Assembly (NCBI GenBank): GCA_002898575.1
Contig: BEHT01000003.1
Coordinates: 1-64,000 of the forward strand
Direction: 5' to 3'
DNA length: 64,000 nucleotides
Origin: a bacterium HR17
Lineage (GTDB): Bacteria > Armatimonadota > Fervidibacteria > Fervidibacterales > Fervidibacteraceae
The notes beneath the pieces are model-generated. The model did no database searches and was not told the DNA's origin. It saw only the letters and a program-made list of their open reading frames with translations. The position numbers were made by a program, and so were the translations under genes. This document shows, piece by piece, positions 43,534 through 52,866 of this stretch (the stretch's first letter is position 1; the number at the start of each line of letters is the position of its first letter).

Positions 43534-45255
43534 TCAATCGGCTTCAGCGGCGTGGGTGACCCGCTCCACTTCCTCCACCGTCGTGATGCCCAGCGCCGTT
43601 TTGAGCATGCCGTCTTGGTAAAGGGTGCGCATGCCCTTCTCCATCGCGGCTTGGCGGATCTCATGGGATGACGCCTTGCGCAAGACCAAATCGCGCAAGT
43701 CATCGTCCATGACAAGGACTTCAAAGATGCCAGTCCGCCCGCTGTAACCAGAGAAACGACATTCGGGGCAGCCGCGCCCCCGCCACAGCACGGGTTCGTC
43801 CGATTGCACGAACCCTTGAGCGACGAGATACTCCCACACTGCATCGGACGGGCGATAAGGCTCCTTGCAGCGTTGGCAGATGCGCCGCACCAACCGCTGC
43901 GCCAACACACCTTCAACGGACGACGCCACCAAAAAGGGCTCAATGCCCATCTCAATCAAACGGGTGATGGCGCCAGGCGCATCGTTGGTGTGCAGCGTGC
44001 TGAAGACCAGGTGCCCTGTCAGCGCAGAGTGGATAGCAATTTCCGCTGTCTCGTGGTCGCGGATTTCACCGACCATGACGACATCGGGGTCGTGCCGCAG
44101 GATAGACCGCAGCCCCGTCGCAAAAGTCAAACCGACAGCGGGATTGACCTGAATTTGCGTGACTCCCTCCAGTTGATACTCAACGGGGTCTTCAATCGTG
44201 ATGATTTTGCGTTCAGGCGAGTAGATGCGTTTAAGGGCAGCGTGTAAGGTCGTCGTTTTGCCGCTGCCCGTCGGACCTGTCGCCAAGATGATGCCGTAGG
44301 GGATTTTGATGAGCCCCTCAAACTTCGCCAAATCGTCGGGCAACATGCCCAAGTCTTTGAGGGTGAAGTTCATCGCCGCCTTGTCCAGCAACCGCATGAC
44401 GACGCTTTCACCGAAGACCGTCGGGAGGATGGAGACGCGGATGTCCACCTCGCGCCCCAAGATGCGGACCTTGATGCGCCCGTCCTGCGGTTTGCGCCGT
44501 TCGGTGATGTCTAAGTTCGCCATGATTTTGATGCGGCTGACGATGGCGGGATGCAGCCGCTTGGCAGGGGCGGGCACTTCATGCAAGACGCCGTCCACGC
44601 GGTAACGCACCCGCAGTTCGCGTTCTAACGGCTCAATGTGGATGTCGCTGGCGCGCTCGCGGACGGCGTTGCGGATAAGCATGTTGACGAGCCGAATGAC
44701 CAACGCCTCGCGAGCGAGGCGCGTCGGGTCGCCGATGTCCTCTTCCGCCTCCCGAATGACCTCAATGTCTTCGGTCTCCGCTTCAGCGATGACGCGGCGC
44801 ATGTAGTGCTGCTCCAACTGTGTCCGCACTTCCGACGGCTTCGCCAACACGATGCGCACAGACAGCCCCGTGACGAACCGCAGCAAACTTTCAGCTTCTA
44901 CATTGAGCGGGTCGGCAACGGCGACGATAAGCACGCCGTTCTCTTTGCGCAGCGGGAGCACCTGATGCCGAAACGCCATTTCCGCTGGGACCAACGCTAA
45001 GGCGTCGGGGTCAATCGGCTCCTCCCGCAGGTTGACAAGGGGCAATTGCAGGACAGCGCTGAGGGCGTGCAAAACATCGTCCTCGGAGCAATAGCCCAAC
45101 TCCACCAACGCTTCCGTCCACTGTTTGCCGCCGTTGACACGCGCCGTTGAGGCGATAGCTTCTCGCCACTGCTCAGGGGTCAATTTACCCTGCTGTATCA
45201 ACCATTCTCCGACCGCTTGACTCAACGGGTCAGTCACCAAGGACGCTGCCGCCAT
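43534..45255 (-). CDS. pilB: PilB/GspE-type secretion/pilus assembly ATPase
   Basis: Drives type IV pilus or type II secretion pseudopilus assembly. The 573-residue product has an N-terminal GspE-II-like domain (~20-150), then Walker A GPTGSGKTTTLH, the Asp box IITIEDPVEYQLEGVTQIQVN, Walker B DVVMVGEIRDHETAEIA and the His box STLHTNDAPGAITRLIEMG. A tetracysteine zinc motif is present (CQRCKEPY ... CPECRFSGYSGR). AAGGAGGGA precedes the ATG. Pilin, PilC and PilT are not in the window. It follows the rseB-like gene by 42 bases, so it may be read from the sigma factor operon. Confidence 0.92.
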   Translation of the reverse strand: MAAASLVTDPLSQAVGEWLIQQGKLTPEQWREAIASTARVNGGKQWTEALVELGYCSEDDVLHALSAVLQLPLVNLREEPIDPDALALVPAEMAFRHQVLPLRKENGVLIVAVADPLNVEAESLLRFVTGLSVRIVLAKPSEVRTQLEQHYMRRVIAEAETEDIEVIREAEEDIGDPTRLAREALVIRLVNMLIRNAVRERASDIHIEPLERELRVRYRVDGVLHEVPAPAKRLHPAIVSRIKIMANLDITERRKPQDGRIKVRILGREVDIRVSILPTVFGESVVMRLLDKAAMNFTLKDLGMLPDDLAKFEGLIKIPYGIILATGPTGSGKTTTLHAALKRIYSPERKIITIEDPVEYQLEGVTQIQVNPAVGLTFATGLRSILRHDPDVVMVGEIRDHETAEIAIHSALTGHLVFSTLHTNDAPGAITRLIEMGIEPFLVASSVEGVLAQRLVRRICQRCKEPYRPSDAVWEYLVAQGFVQSDEPVLWRGRGCPECRFSGYSGRTGIFEVLVMDDDLRDLVLRKASSHEIRQAAMEKGMRTLYQDGMLKTALGITTVEEVERVTHAAEAD

Positions 45256-45297
45256 TGGGCGATCCCTCCTTGTCCATGCGCTAACCGATGCGACAGG

Positions 45298-46344
45298 TCA
45301 GCGTTCGGTCGCCACTCTGTCCTGCAGGCTATCTGCCATGCGTTCCAACCACTCGCGAGTCGTCTCGGCGACGAGCACGACCTGCAACTGTCCGATTTCG
45401 CGGCGCAGCCATTGCTGGGGGAACATGCGCATTGCTGGAGGGGGTGGTGCTTCTCCACCATGCCGTCGTTTGGGCGGACCGAACCGCTGTTCCCGCGAAG
45501 GGGCGGGATGCTCAAAGACGGAGATCACACTGATGCCGTCGGTGTAAAGGATGTGGGCAACTTTCCATCGCCGGTCCTGAATCACAAAGGCACCGTCTAA
45601 CACATAGCCTGGTGGCACCCACGCGGGCATCAAGAGAGGGAAACCTAAAACCGCTTCGGCGTTGGCGAGGGGTAATGGGCTTCGGCGCACCGGAGCATCC
45701 ACTTGCTGCCAATCCGACGGCAAACTTGTGTCAAAGATGAGCAGCGGTAGAGGCTGATTGATTTTGATGTCCGTGAAAGCGACGCGAATTTCTAATTTAC
45801 CGTCAGGCGAGTAGCGCTCCAACTGCAATGGCAAACGGGTGGGAGGATGGACCCAAAGGCGCCGTATCGGGTTGCCCCGAAATTTGGGGATAAGTTCCAA
45901 CACCAAGCACGGCAAGCCTGCGACCGATTCGCGTTTAAGTATCCGCAGGGTATAGTTGCGTTGTGCCAAGTCCAATTTGTCTGACCGAAATCCCCACAGG
46001 TCGCGCCATGACGGCAGGGTGATGCCCGTCCGCCGAATAGCGCGCTTGGCAAAGGGTAAAAGGATCCACACTGCGTCGGTCGTCGTGATCGTGATGATTT
46101 GGCGGCTTCCTTCAGGGTGCGGTAGGGTGACCTGCGTTCGGCTCCGCTGTTCGTCCGCCCAAATCTCCATCGTCCACACACGGTCACCCCGTCGCTCGGC
46201 AAAGACGCTGACTTGAACCGTGCCCTGCAGGGTGCGGAAGCGCGGCGGTTGCAACAAACGCCACACCCCCACCGCCCTTTGCTCATCGCCCCACGCCACC
46301 ACTACGACGGCGAGGGTTAGCGGAACGACCATCCATCGGTTCAT
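45298..46344 (-). CDS. RseB/MucB-like envelope regulator (LolA-like fold)
   Basis: The 348-residue exported product (signal MVVPLTLAVVVVAWG) has a LolA-like first domain (LLQPPRFRTLQGTVQVSVFAERRG..., PSWRDLWG) and a second domain with MPAWVPPGYVLDGAFVI, matching MucB/RseB sigma-E regulatory proteins that bind the anti-sigma factor and lipoproteins in the periplasm. Start overlaps the anti-sigma stop by 4 bases (ATGA). Together with the ECF sigma and anti-sigma genes upstream, it forms an envelope-stress module. Confidence 0.8.
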   Translation of the reverse strand: MNRWMVVPLTLAVVVVAWGDEQRAVGVWRLLQPPRFRTLQGTVQVSVFAERRGDRVWTMEIWADEQRSRTQVTLPHPEGSRQIITITTTDAVWILLPFAKRAIRRTGITLPSWRDLWGFRSDKLDLAQRNYTLRILKRESVAGLPCLVLELIPKFRGNPIRRLWVHPPTRLPLQLERYSPDGKLEIRVAFTDIKINQPLPLLIFDTSLPSDWQQVDAPVRRSPLPLANAEAVLGFPLLMPAWVPPGYVLDGAFVIQDRRWKVAHILYTDGISVISVFEHPAPSREQRFGPPKRRHGGEAPPPPAMRMFPQQWLRREIGQLQVVLVAETTREWLERMADSLQDRVATER

Positions 46345-46826
46345 GGTTCTTCATCACCGGCGGCAAATTGGACGCTGGACAATGCCAACGAAATAGGGGC
46401 GAACGCAGGAGCCGCCGTTGTGCGAGCGGCATTGACGACATGGGCGCTCAGGTAAAAATTGTCGGGCAAACGGTGGGTGTCGTGACGCCAACGCAAGCCC
46501 CACAGGGTGATGCATACCACCAGCGGCAGCGCCGTAGCCATTACCCAGCGCCAATAACGCCCTCCCATCCAGCGGCTCAGCCCTGAGGTGCGTGGCTGCT
46601 CCCGTCGCAACGCCCGCACCCGTTCCATGACGATCGGCACAAGGTCATAAGGCATCGGCGCAGGCGGCGTCGTCACCATCGCCTTTTGCACCATCCGCAA
46701 CAACCGCCACTCTGCCCGACACCCGACACACTCCGTCAGGTGTCGGCGCAAGTGTGCCATTTGCTCGTCGGTCAACAAATTGTCCAGCGCCAATGACATC
46801 CAGCGACGACTTTGTTCGCAACGCAT
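46341..46826 (-). CDS. Zinc-finger anti-sigma factor
   Basis: The 161-residue product has the ZAS motif (Cys3; HLRRHLTECVGC) near the N-terminus, a single membrane segment at ~93-112 (WVMATALPLVVCITLWGLRW) and a short C-terminal part outside. It would hold the upstream ECF sigma factor at the membrane until released. AAGGAGG precedes the ATG at 10 bases. Overlaps the RseB-like gene by 4 bases. Confidence 0.85.
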   Translation of the reverse strand: MRCEQSRRWMSLALDNLLTDEQMAHLRRHLTECVGCRAEWRLLRMVQKAMVTTPPAPMPYDLVPIVMERVRALRREQPRTSGLSRWMGGRYWRWVMATALPLVVCITLWGLRWRHDTHRLPDNFYLSAHVVNAARTTAAPAFAPISLALSSVQFAAGDEEP

Positions 46827-46856
46827 TGAACATGAGCCTCCTTGCCCGACAGGTTC

Positions 46857-47537
46857 TCAAAGACCTTCGTCAAAGTAAGCCGCCAGCAACCGCTTGAGGT
46901 GTTGGCGGGCTTGATACAAGCGCGATTTGACCGTCCCCACGTTCGTGCGGACGATTTTGGCGATCTCTTGCAGCGACAGCCCTTCATATTCCCGCAGCAA
47001 AATCACTTGTTTGAGCGGCGGCGGCAACTGCTGCACGGCTTCCCAGACCTTTTGGCGCATCTCCCGCCGCAAGACTTCGGCTTCCGGCTCGCTGGCGTCA
47101 GGTTCGTCCCACCACGCTTCATCTTCGTCGCCCTCGTCTAATTGGCGCCGTTCCACCACCAAATCGTCCAGACTGACCTTTTGCGGTTCGCCCCGCGCCA
47201 GCGCCCGCCGATGGCGGTCAATGCACAGGTTCATGGCGATGCGATAGAGCCAAGTGTAGAAGTTGGCGTCGCCCCGAAACTTGGGCAACATCTGCCACGC
47301 CCGCACAAAGGCGTCCTGCGCCACATCCATCGCCGCTTCCGCATCGTTGGTGTAGCGCAGTGCCAAGTTGAAAATCTTGGACTGGTAGCGCTGCACCAAC
47401 ACGCCGAACGCCTCTTCGTTGCCCTTTTGCGCGGCTTCCACCAACCGCTCATCGCTCCACTGGCTCAGCGGTAAAAACCATTCGCTGGCGCGAGCCGACT
47501 GAGGGTCCACCTGCCTCTTGGAGATGCGCCGCCGCAT
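46857..47537 (-). CDS. ECF sigma factor (RpoE-like)
   Basis: The 226-residue product has sigma region 2 (EEAFGVLVQRYQSKIFNLALRYTNDAEAAMDVAQDAFVRAW) and region 4 (QLPPPLKQVILLREYEGLSLQEIAKIVRTNVGTVKSRLYQARQHLKRLL). An acidic linker (DEGDEDEAWWDEPDASEPEAE) separates them. GGAGGAACAAAGG precedes the ATG. It heads an operon with anti-sigma, RseB-like and possibly PilB and CoaBC genes. Confidence 0.93.
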   Translation of the reverse strand: MRRRISKRQVDPQSARASEWFLPLSQWSDERLVEAAQKGNEEAFGVLVQRYQSKIFNLALRYTNDAEAAMDVAQDAFVRAWQMLPKFRGDANFYTWLYRIAMNLCIDRHRRALARGEPQKVSLDDLVVERRQLDEGDEDEAWWDEPDASEPEAEVLRREMRQKVWEAVQQLPPPLKQVILLREYEGLSLQEIAKIVRTNVGTVKSRLYQARQHLKRLLAAYFDEGL

Positions 47538-47652
47538 AACCTTTGTTCCTCCTTGTTATCCCTGCAGCGTTGCCAAAGGATTAGACGAACGCGTTTCTGC
47601 CAGGTTGATGGACGGGCAACCTGCCGAGCACCTTGACAAACAATTTACGCGA

Positions 47653-48546
47653 CTATGCCCCCTGCCCATCTAACAGCAGCCTTTTCAACCGCGCCACCAC
47701 GCGGTCGGGCTGCACATCCACCGCGACTTGACAGTTGGGGGGTCCATCCGCTTTGCGGGTGCGCCCTTCCCCATCCACGACGATGCGCATCGGTTGCAGC
47801 GTGACCGCATCGGGTTCCGCGACGACCAACGCCGCCAACGGGTCATGCAAAATGGGCATGGGCACCGTCCCATCAGGACGGCGATGCGCTGTTTGCCATG
47901 CGCGCGTTAACGCCATCAACCGCTGCACCAACACCTTGTCGCTGTTCGCAAACGCATCCAAATCGCTTTGGCTCAGTCGGCACCGCAGCGTCACATCCAG
48001 CCCGACCATCGTTAGCGGCTTGCCGCTCTCAAACAGGATGCGCGTCGCTGTCGCGTCCACTTTGGCGTTGTATTCCGGTTGTGGGTGGTCAGGCAGCAGC
48101 GTGCCGACCATCGCGACGATGCGCGCAATCTTGCGGGCAGCATCGGGGTGCTCCACTAGCAACTTCGCCGCGTTCGTCAGCGGTCCGACGGTCAGCAACA
48201 CCAAATCTTCACCGCGATACGCCCGCGCCGTTTCCGCCAGAAACGCCACGCCATCGGTGCGGTCGGGGCGCAGCCGTTGTTCGTCTTCTGCGCTCAACGC
48301 CGCCATCTGATTGGGGCGGTCGGTGGGCGCAGAACGCCCGATAGGCGCGCCTTCGCCTGCCACCACTGGCACCGTTTTGCCCGTCGCTTCTATCAGCCAC
48401 CGCGCCAGCACCGCGCGGGCAACCGTGTCACCGTAAACCGTTGTCACACCCAGCAACCGCACCTGCGGATGGGTCAGACACAGCGCCAACGCCCACGCGT
48501 CGTCTATGTCGTCGCCGATGTCCGTGTCCAGCAACACCGCCGGCAT
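47653..48546 (-). CDS. Nucleoside hydrolase (IU-type)
   Basis: Cleaves the N-glycosidic bond of ribonucleosides. The 297-residue product has the family Asp cluster near the start (LLDTDIGDDIDDAWALALCL), VGPLTNAAKLL, PEYNAKVDATATRILFESG, and the late Asp in ILHDPLAALVV. GGAGGGCACGAAG precedes the ATG at 48546. It follows an isomerase gene by 53 bases; the pair may salvage nucleoside-derived sugars. Substrate preference not evident. Confidence 0.9.
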   Translation of the reverse strand: MPAVLLDTDIGDDIDDAWALALCLTHPQVRLLGVTTVYGDTVARAVLARWLIEATGKTVPVVAGEGAPIGRSAPTDRPNQMAALSAEDEQRLRPDRTDGVAFLAETARAYRGEDLVLLTVGPLTNAAKLLVEHPDAARKIARIVAMVGTLLPDHPQPEYNAKVDATATRILFESGKPLTMVGLDVTLRCRLSQSDLDAFANSDKVLVQRLMALTRAWQTAHRRPDGTVPMPILHDPLAALVVAEPDAVTLQPMRIVVDGEGRTRKADGPPNCQVAVDVQPDRVVARLKRLLLDGQGA

Positions 48547-48599
48547 CTTCGTGCCCTCCTCAAAGCGGGTGCGCGACCGCCATCTGTGCAGTAAGGGCG

Positions 48600-49442
48600 T
48601 TACGCCGAAACGCGTTCGCCGGGTTTCAGGTGCTCTACGAGCCAAAGGTAGTTGTTGGCGTTGCCGATGCGAGGCGTTAAGGGCGTGCTGTCTAGTTCGG
48701 CGCAAATCCAGCCGTCGTAGTTGATTTCGCGCAACACATCCAGCACGCCGACCAACACCCGTTCGCCCAGTGCCCCGCGCCCCAACTCCCAAAAGACATG
48801 CTTGACCCGTCCGACCTGGTAGCGCTGCTCCAAAGTCAAGCCCGCCAGTTGCGGGTTCAGGTCCTTGATGTGCAGGTAGCCGATGCGGTCTTTGTATTTG
48901 CGCAGGGTAGTGACAGGGTCAGCGCCACCGTACGCCAACTGCGCCGTATCAAACCCTGCCCACACCGACTGCGGATCAGTGTTCGCCATCAGAAAGTCAA
49001 TCTCTTCAGGCGATTCAATGAGCGTCCACGCGTGGTTGTGGAAGACAATTTTGACCCCGAACCTCTTCGCCCGCTCGGCGATGGCGTTGATCGTCTCGCA
49101 GAAGCGCTGCAAATGGCGCTTGGGCGCGTTACCGGGACGCGGTTGGTAACCGCTGGACGCCAAGATGAGGATGTGGCAGCCGACTTTGGGCAGCGCTTCA
49201 GCGATTTGCACGGCGCGTTCCGCTTCCTCGTTCCAGCCCTTCCAAAACTGCCCCGCAAAGTAAGTCGCTGAGCATGCCAATTTGTGCTGTTCCAGCAACG
49301 CCTTGAGTTCGTCCAGTCGGTCCAAGTAAGCGCCGACAGGGGCTTCCACGCCGTCGTAACCGATTTCCGCGATATCACGCACCGCTTCCTCAAAGTTGCG
49401 CCAAGTCAGGGGTTGGCACGCCAAACGCACCCGCATCCCCAC
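48600..49442 (-). CDS. Sugar phosphate isomerase/epimerase (TIM barrel)
   Basis: A 280-residue xylose-isomerase-like barrel: LACQPLTWRNFEEAVRDIAEIGYDGVEAP, FHNHAWTLIE (metal His region), WAGFDTAQLAYGG (Asp), IGYLHIKDLNP (His) and GWICAELDSTP (Glu). The pattern resembles IolE/inosose-dehydratase-type relatives, but this is not firm. The start is a GTG at 49442 because AAAGGAGGT lies 9 bases before it; ATG two codons later would be too far. Likely one transcript with the nucleoside hydrolase. Confidence 0.83.
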   Translation of the reverse strand: MGMRVRLACQPLTWRNFEEAVRDIAEIGYDGVEAPVGAYLDRLDELKALLEQHKLACSATYFAGQFWKGWNEEAERAVQIAEALPKVGCHILILASSGYQPRPGNAPKRHLQRFCETINAIAERAKRFGVKIVFHNHAWTLIESPEEIDFLMANTDPQSVWAGFDTAQLAYGGADPVTTLRKYKDRIGYLHIKDLNPQLAGLTLEQRYQVGRVKHVFWELGRGALGERVLVGVLDVLREINYDGWICAELDSTPLTPRIGNANNYLWLVEHLKPGERVSA

Positions 49443-49537
49443 AACGGACGACCTCCTTTCGCACACAAGTGTGTGGCGCAACCAGCACACCACCGCTCAC
49501 AACGGCACGGGCGCACCGTGTCGCGCCCCGCAAAATC

Positions 49538-52500
49538 TTAGCGAACCGCTGCCGTTGTGGGTCGGGGCGGCAACGCTTTCAACAGTTCCCTGACCGCTGC
49601 TTCCAACTGCCGGTCAACCCCCTTAGCGTTATCGTCGGGTGTGTGCTCCACAACGATGTCGGGCTTAACGCCGTAGTTTTCCAAGTTCACGCCGTCCAAA
49701 GTCCGCCAACCCGTCACGGGAACGCGGAAGAAAGTCGTCCCGTCAATCAGCGAGACATTGTAGGTGCCGATGACGCCGCCGTAGGTCGGCACGCCCGCTA
49801 ACTTGCCCAAGCCCAAGTCGCGGAACGCCTTCGGGAAAATTTCCGCGTCGGACGCCGAGAACTCGTTGATAAGCACGACCGTCGGTTTCTGCCAGACTTG
49901 GAACGGTTGCGTGAAGGGCGGGGCACCGCGATATTGTTCCAACGCGTAGAGCCGTCGTTGCAAAAGGCTCAGCAGTTCGTCATGGATACGCCCGCCACCG
50001 TTGAACCGCACATCAATGATGAGCGCTTCCTTTTTGCCGACGACCTCTGCGTAAAACTCCCGCTCAAACTTGCGCAGTTCGTCTTGGTTCATCGCCCGAA
50101 TGTGGATGTAGCCGATACGCCCGCCTGACCATTCGTCCACCATCCGCTTGCGCTTTTCCACCCAATCGCCGTAAACCAAGTCCGCCCATTGCTCGCGATT
50201 GACGGGCTTGATCTTGACGGTGCGGGCGCCGTCCTTTGTCGGCTTATCGTTGACGAGCAACTCCACAACCCGTCCCGCTTTGTCCGCCAACGCTTCCCAC
50301 AGTTGCTCGTTATTGGCGACTTCCACGCCATCAATTGCCAAGATGAATTCGCCGACCCTCAGCCGACTCTCGTCTTTGTCCGCTGGCGAATTTTTCAACA
50401 CTGCCGTCACTTTCACGCCCGGACCGCGATAGTTGGGGTCAAACTCCACGCCCAAATACGCCGTCTCAGGGCCGCTGACAGTGGAACCGCCGATTCCCAA
50501 GTGCGACGCGTTCAGTTCGCCCAGCATCAGGCTGACCAGCGCGTAAAAGTCCTCTTTGGCAGCGATGTGCTCCATTAACGGGCGATACTTGTCGCGCACC
50601 GCGTTCCAGTCAACGCCGTGCATCCTCTCGTCGTAAAACTGCTCTTTGAGCAAACGCCAGCCTTCGTCAAACATGTGTTGCAGTTCCACGAAGCGGTCAA
50701 CGACCATGCGTGCCGTGAAGTTAACCGCGCCCAGCGTGTTGGCGGGACGGGTCAGGTATCGGATGCTGCCGTTCGTTGACAGAAAGTAAAGCCGATCGCC
50801 GTCCGGCGAAAACTGCAGTTGCGAGGCTGAAACGCCTGCCACCAACCGCGTCAGCGAGCCGCCTTCCAGCGGCACCGACCAAATTTCAGGTTGGTCAACG
50901 GACACTGCGGTGAAAACGACTGTTTTGCTGTCGGGCGTCACGACGAAAGTCCCTTCGTCAAATGCCGTCGCCGTCAAACGGCGAAGGCGTTTGTGGATGT
51001 CGGTAAAGTCAATGCGCACTTCGGGCAACTTCTTTTCGCCCTCTTTGTCTTGCTTCTCGTCCTTTGCTCTGCGTTCGCTTTGCCCTTCCTCGTCCAGTTG
51101 CTCTTTGGGGCGTTCCAGCGACAGCACGAAGATGTCTGTGTTGTTGTCCGTGCGGCGGCTACGGAAGACGAGATGCTTGCCGTCCCTCGCCCAAACGATG
51201 TTGCCGTTCCAATAGGGCTGGCGTGTCACATTGACGGGTTCGCCGCCGTTCCACGCGACGATGTGAAGGTCGGTGACATTGTTGGCGTTGTCGCGGCGGC
51301 TGAAGCAAATCCAACGCCCATCCGGGCTCCACGCGAATTCGCCGATGAACGGTCCTTCAGCAATCACCTTTTCCTCGCCCGTGTTGACATTGACCCAACA
51401 TAACTGTCGCCCAAACGGTCCGCGCACGAAGGCGACATAGTTGCCCGTCGGGGACCATTTGGGGTTGCTCTCGGCGGCGTCGGGTGTGTTCGTCAATCGT
51501 TTCAAGGCGCGTGTCCGCACATCCACGATGTAAACCTCGTGGTTGCCGTCCCGTTCAGAAACGAACGCCAATTTGCGGCTATCGGGTGACCAATCAAGGT
51601 CAAAGTCGCGGTAAGGGTGGTCAGTGACGCGCCGCGCTTCACCACCTTTGTCAGCGTTGACGACGAAGATGTCACCCCGCACGACGAAGGCAATTTGTTT
51701 GCCGTCGGGTGAAAGGGCAAACTCCGTCGCTTGGCTCGTCAGCGTCAGTCGCTGCTGCCGATTTTGCGCTTCATCGCTGGGCGCGTAAATCGTCAGTTGC
51801 TTCGGCTCACCGCCCTGCACCGGCAACACCCACAGCGCGAAACCGTGCTCGTAAACGATGAACCGCCCATCGCGGCTCATGCTGGGGTAGAGCACGCGGT
51901 CAGCGTGGCGGGTCACTTTCACAGCTTTGGCGTCCGCTTTGCGCCCTGTGTCGCCTGCCCCAACGAACGGCATCCGCCACAAGTTAAAAGCACCGTCGCG
52001 GTCGCTGACAAAGTAAAGCATGCCGTCGGGTGCGACCGTCGGAAACCAATCGTTGCCGTCATAGTGCGTCAGGCGTTCTACCTGCCCGACCGTGATACGG
52101 TCGCCGTCAATGTGGATGGGCAACCGCCAAATTTCGCTGTTGGCGCTACCGCGATACCCTTTGCGCCACCAACTCGTCCCACCCCGACAAAACACGATGA
52201 AGCGCCCGTCCGGCGAAAAGGCGGGCGAATGTAAATGCGTTTCGTCGTCCGTCAAGCGGCGCACATAACCCGTCGCCACTTCCAGCAGGTAAAGTTGCGC
52301 GAAGCGCCGCTCGCGGTTGCTGCTGAACACAATCCACCTGCCATCGGGGGACCAATCGCCCAAGATGTCGTCGGCACTGTGGAAGGTCAAGCGCCTCGGC
52401 TTCCCGCCAACGGTGGGCATCAAGTAAATGTCGTAGTTGCCTTCGCGATTGGAGTTGAACGCAATCCATTTGCCGTCCGGCGAAAAGCGCGGGCGAATGT

Positions 52501-52702
52501 CGTGAGCGGCGTGAACGGTCAACCGTGTCGCCATCCCGCCGTCTGCCGGCGCAACCCAAATATCGCCGAGATAACTGAAAGCGATTTTGCTACCGTCGGG
52601 CGAAAGAGCGGGAAAACGCAAAAAGCGCGCCGGCTCCAGCGGTTGCCCGACCGCCACCGCCATCACCGCGCACAACCACATCAAGACACTGCAACGGCGC
52701 AT
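49538..52702 (-). CDS. Tricorn-type protease (beta-propeller, PDZ, S41 peptidase)
   Basis: A 1054-residue exported protein (signal MWLCAVMAVAVGQP). Residues ~25-330 form TolB-like propeller repeats (ALSPDGSKIAFSYLGDIWVAP, RFSPDGKWIAFNSNREGNYDIYLMP). Residues ~330-690 form a second propeller with a charged insert (EEGQSERRAKDEKQDKE). A helical part, a PDZ domain (VGEFILAIDGVEVANNEQLW) and an S41 catalytic domain follow. The catalytic Ser-His is seen in NASHLGIGG and the nucleophile Ser in NEFSASDAEIFPKAFRDLGLG, then GVKPDIVVEHTPDD. This is the tricorn layout; peptides would be degraded in the periplasm or outside, since a signal peptide is present. Confidence 0.9.
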   Translation of the reverse strand: MRRCSVLMWLCAVMAVAVGQPLEPARFLRFPALSPDGSKIAFSYLGDIWVAPADGGMATRLTVHAAHDIRPRFSPDGKWIAFNSNREGNYDIYLMPTVGGKPRRLTFHSADDILGDWSPDGRWIVFSSNRERRFAQLYLLEVATGYVRRLTDDETHLHSPAFSPDGRFIVFCRGGTSWWRKGYRGSANSEIWRLPIHIDGDRITVGQVERLTHYDGNDWFPTVAPDGMLYFVSDRDGAFNLWRMPFVGAGDTGRKADAKAVKVTRHADRVLYPSMSRDGRFIVYEHGFALWVLPVQGGEPKQLTIYAPSDEAQNRQQRLTLTSQATEFALSPDGKQIAFVVRGDIFVVNADKGGEARRVTDHPYRDFDLDWSPDSRKLAFVSERDGNHEVYIVDVRTRALKRLTNTPDAAESNPKWSPTGNYVAFVRGPFGRQLCWVNVNTGEEKVIAEGPFIGEFAWSPDGRWICFSRRDNANNVTDLHIVAWNGGEPVNVTRQPYWNGNIVWARDGKHLVFRSRRTDNNTDIFVLSLERPKEQLDEEGQSERRAKDEKQDKEGEKKLPEVRIDFTDIHKRLRRLTATAFDEGTFVVTPDSKTVVFTAVSVDQPEIWSVPLEGGSLTRLVAGVSASQLQFSPDGDRLYFLSTNGSIRYLTRPANTLGAVNFTARMVVDRFVELQHMFDEGWRLLKEQFYDERMHGVDWNAVRDKYRPLMEHIAAKEDFYALVSLMLGELNASHLGIGGSTVSGPETAYLGVEFDPNYRGPGVKVTAVLKNSPADKDESRLRVGEFILAIDGVEVANNEQLWEALADKAGRVVELLVNDKPTKDGARTVKIKPVNREQWADLVYGDWVEKRKRMVDEWSGGRIGYIHIRAMNQDELRKFEREFYAEVVGKKEALIIDVRFNGGGRIHDELLSLLQRRLYALEQYRGAPPFTQPFQVWQKPTVVLINEFSASDAEIFPKAFRDLGLGKLAGVPTYGGVIGTYNVSLIDGTTFFRVPVTGWRTLDGVNLENYGVKPDIVVEHTPDDNAKGVDRQLEAAVRELLKALPPRPTTAAVR

Positions 52703-52866
52703 CCCTTTTCAGCCTCCTCTCCCGCAATGCGTTGACCCGCTTCATTTTGGCGCACTTGTGTTTTAGCGGCATTCGGTTGAGCAGGTAATTGCCCGCCCTA
52801 AACTTGTTGCGTAATGCTTCGGATGTTGACTGCTGCGGCACTGCCGCAATGCAGGGGTGATGTGGG

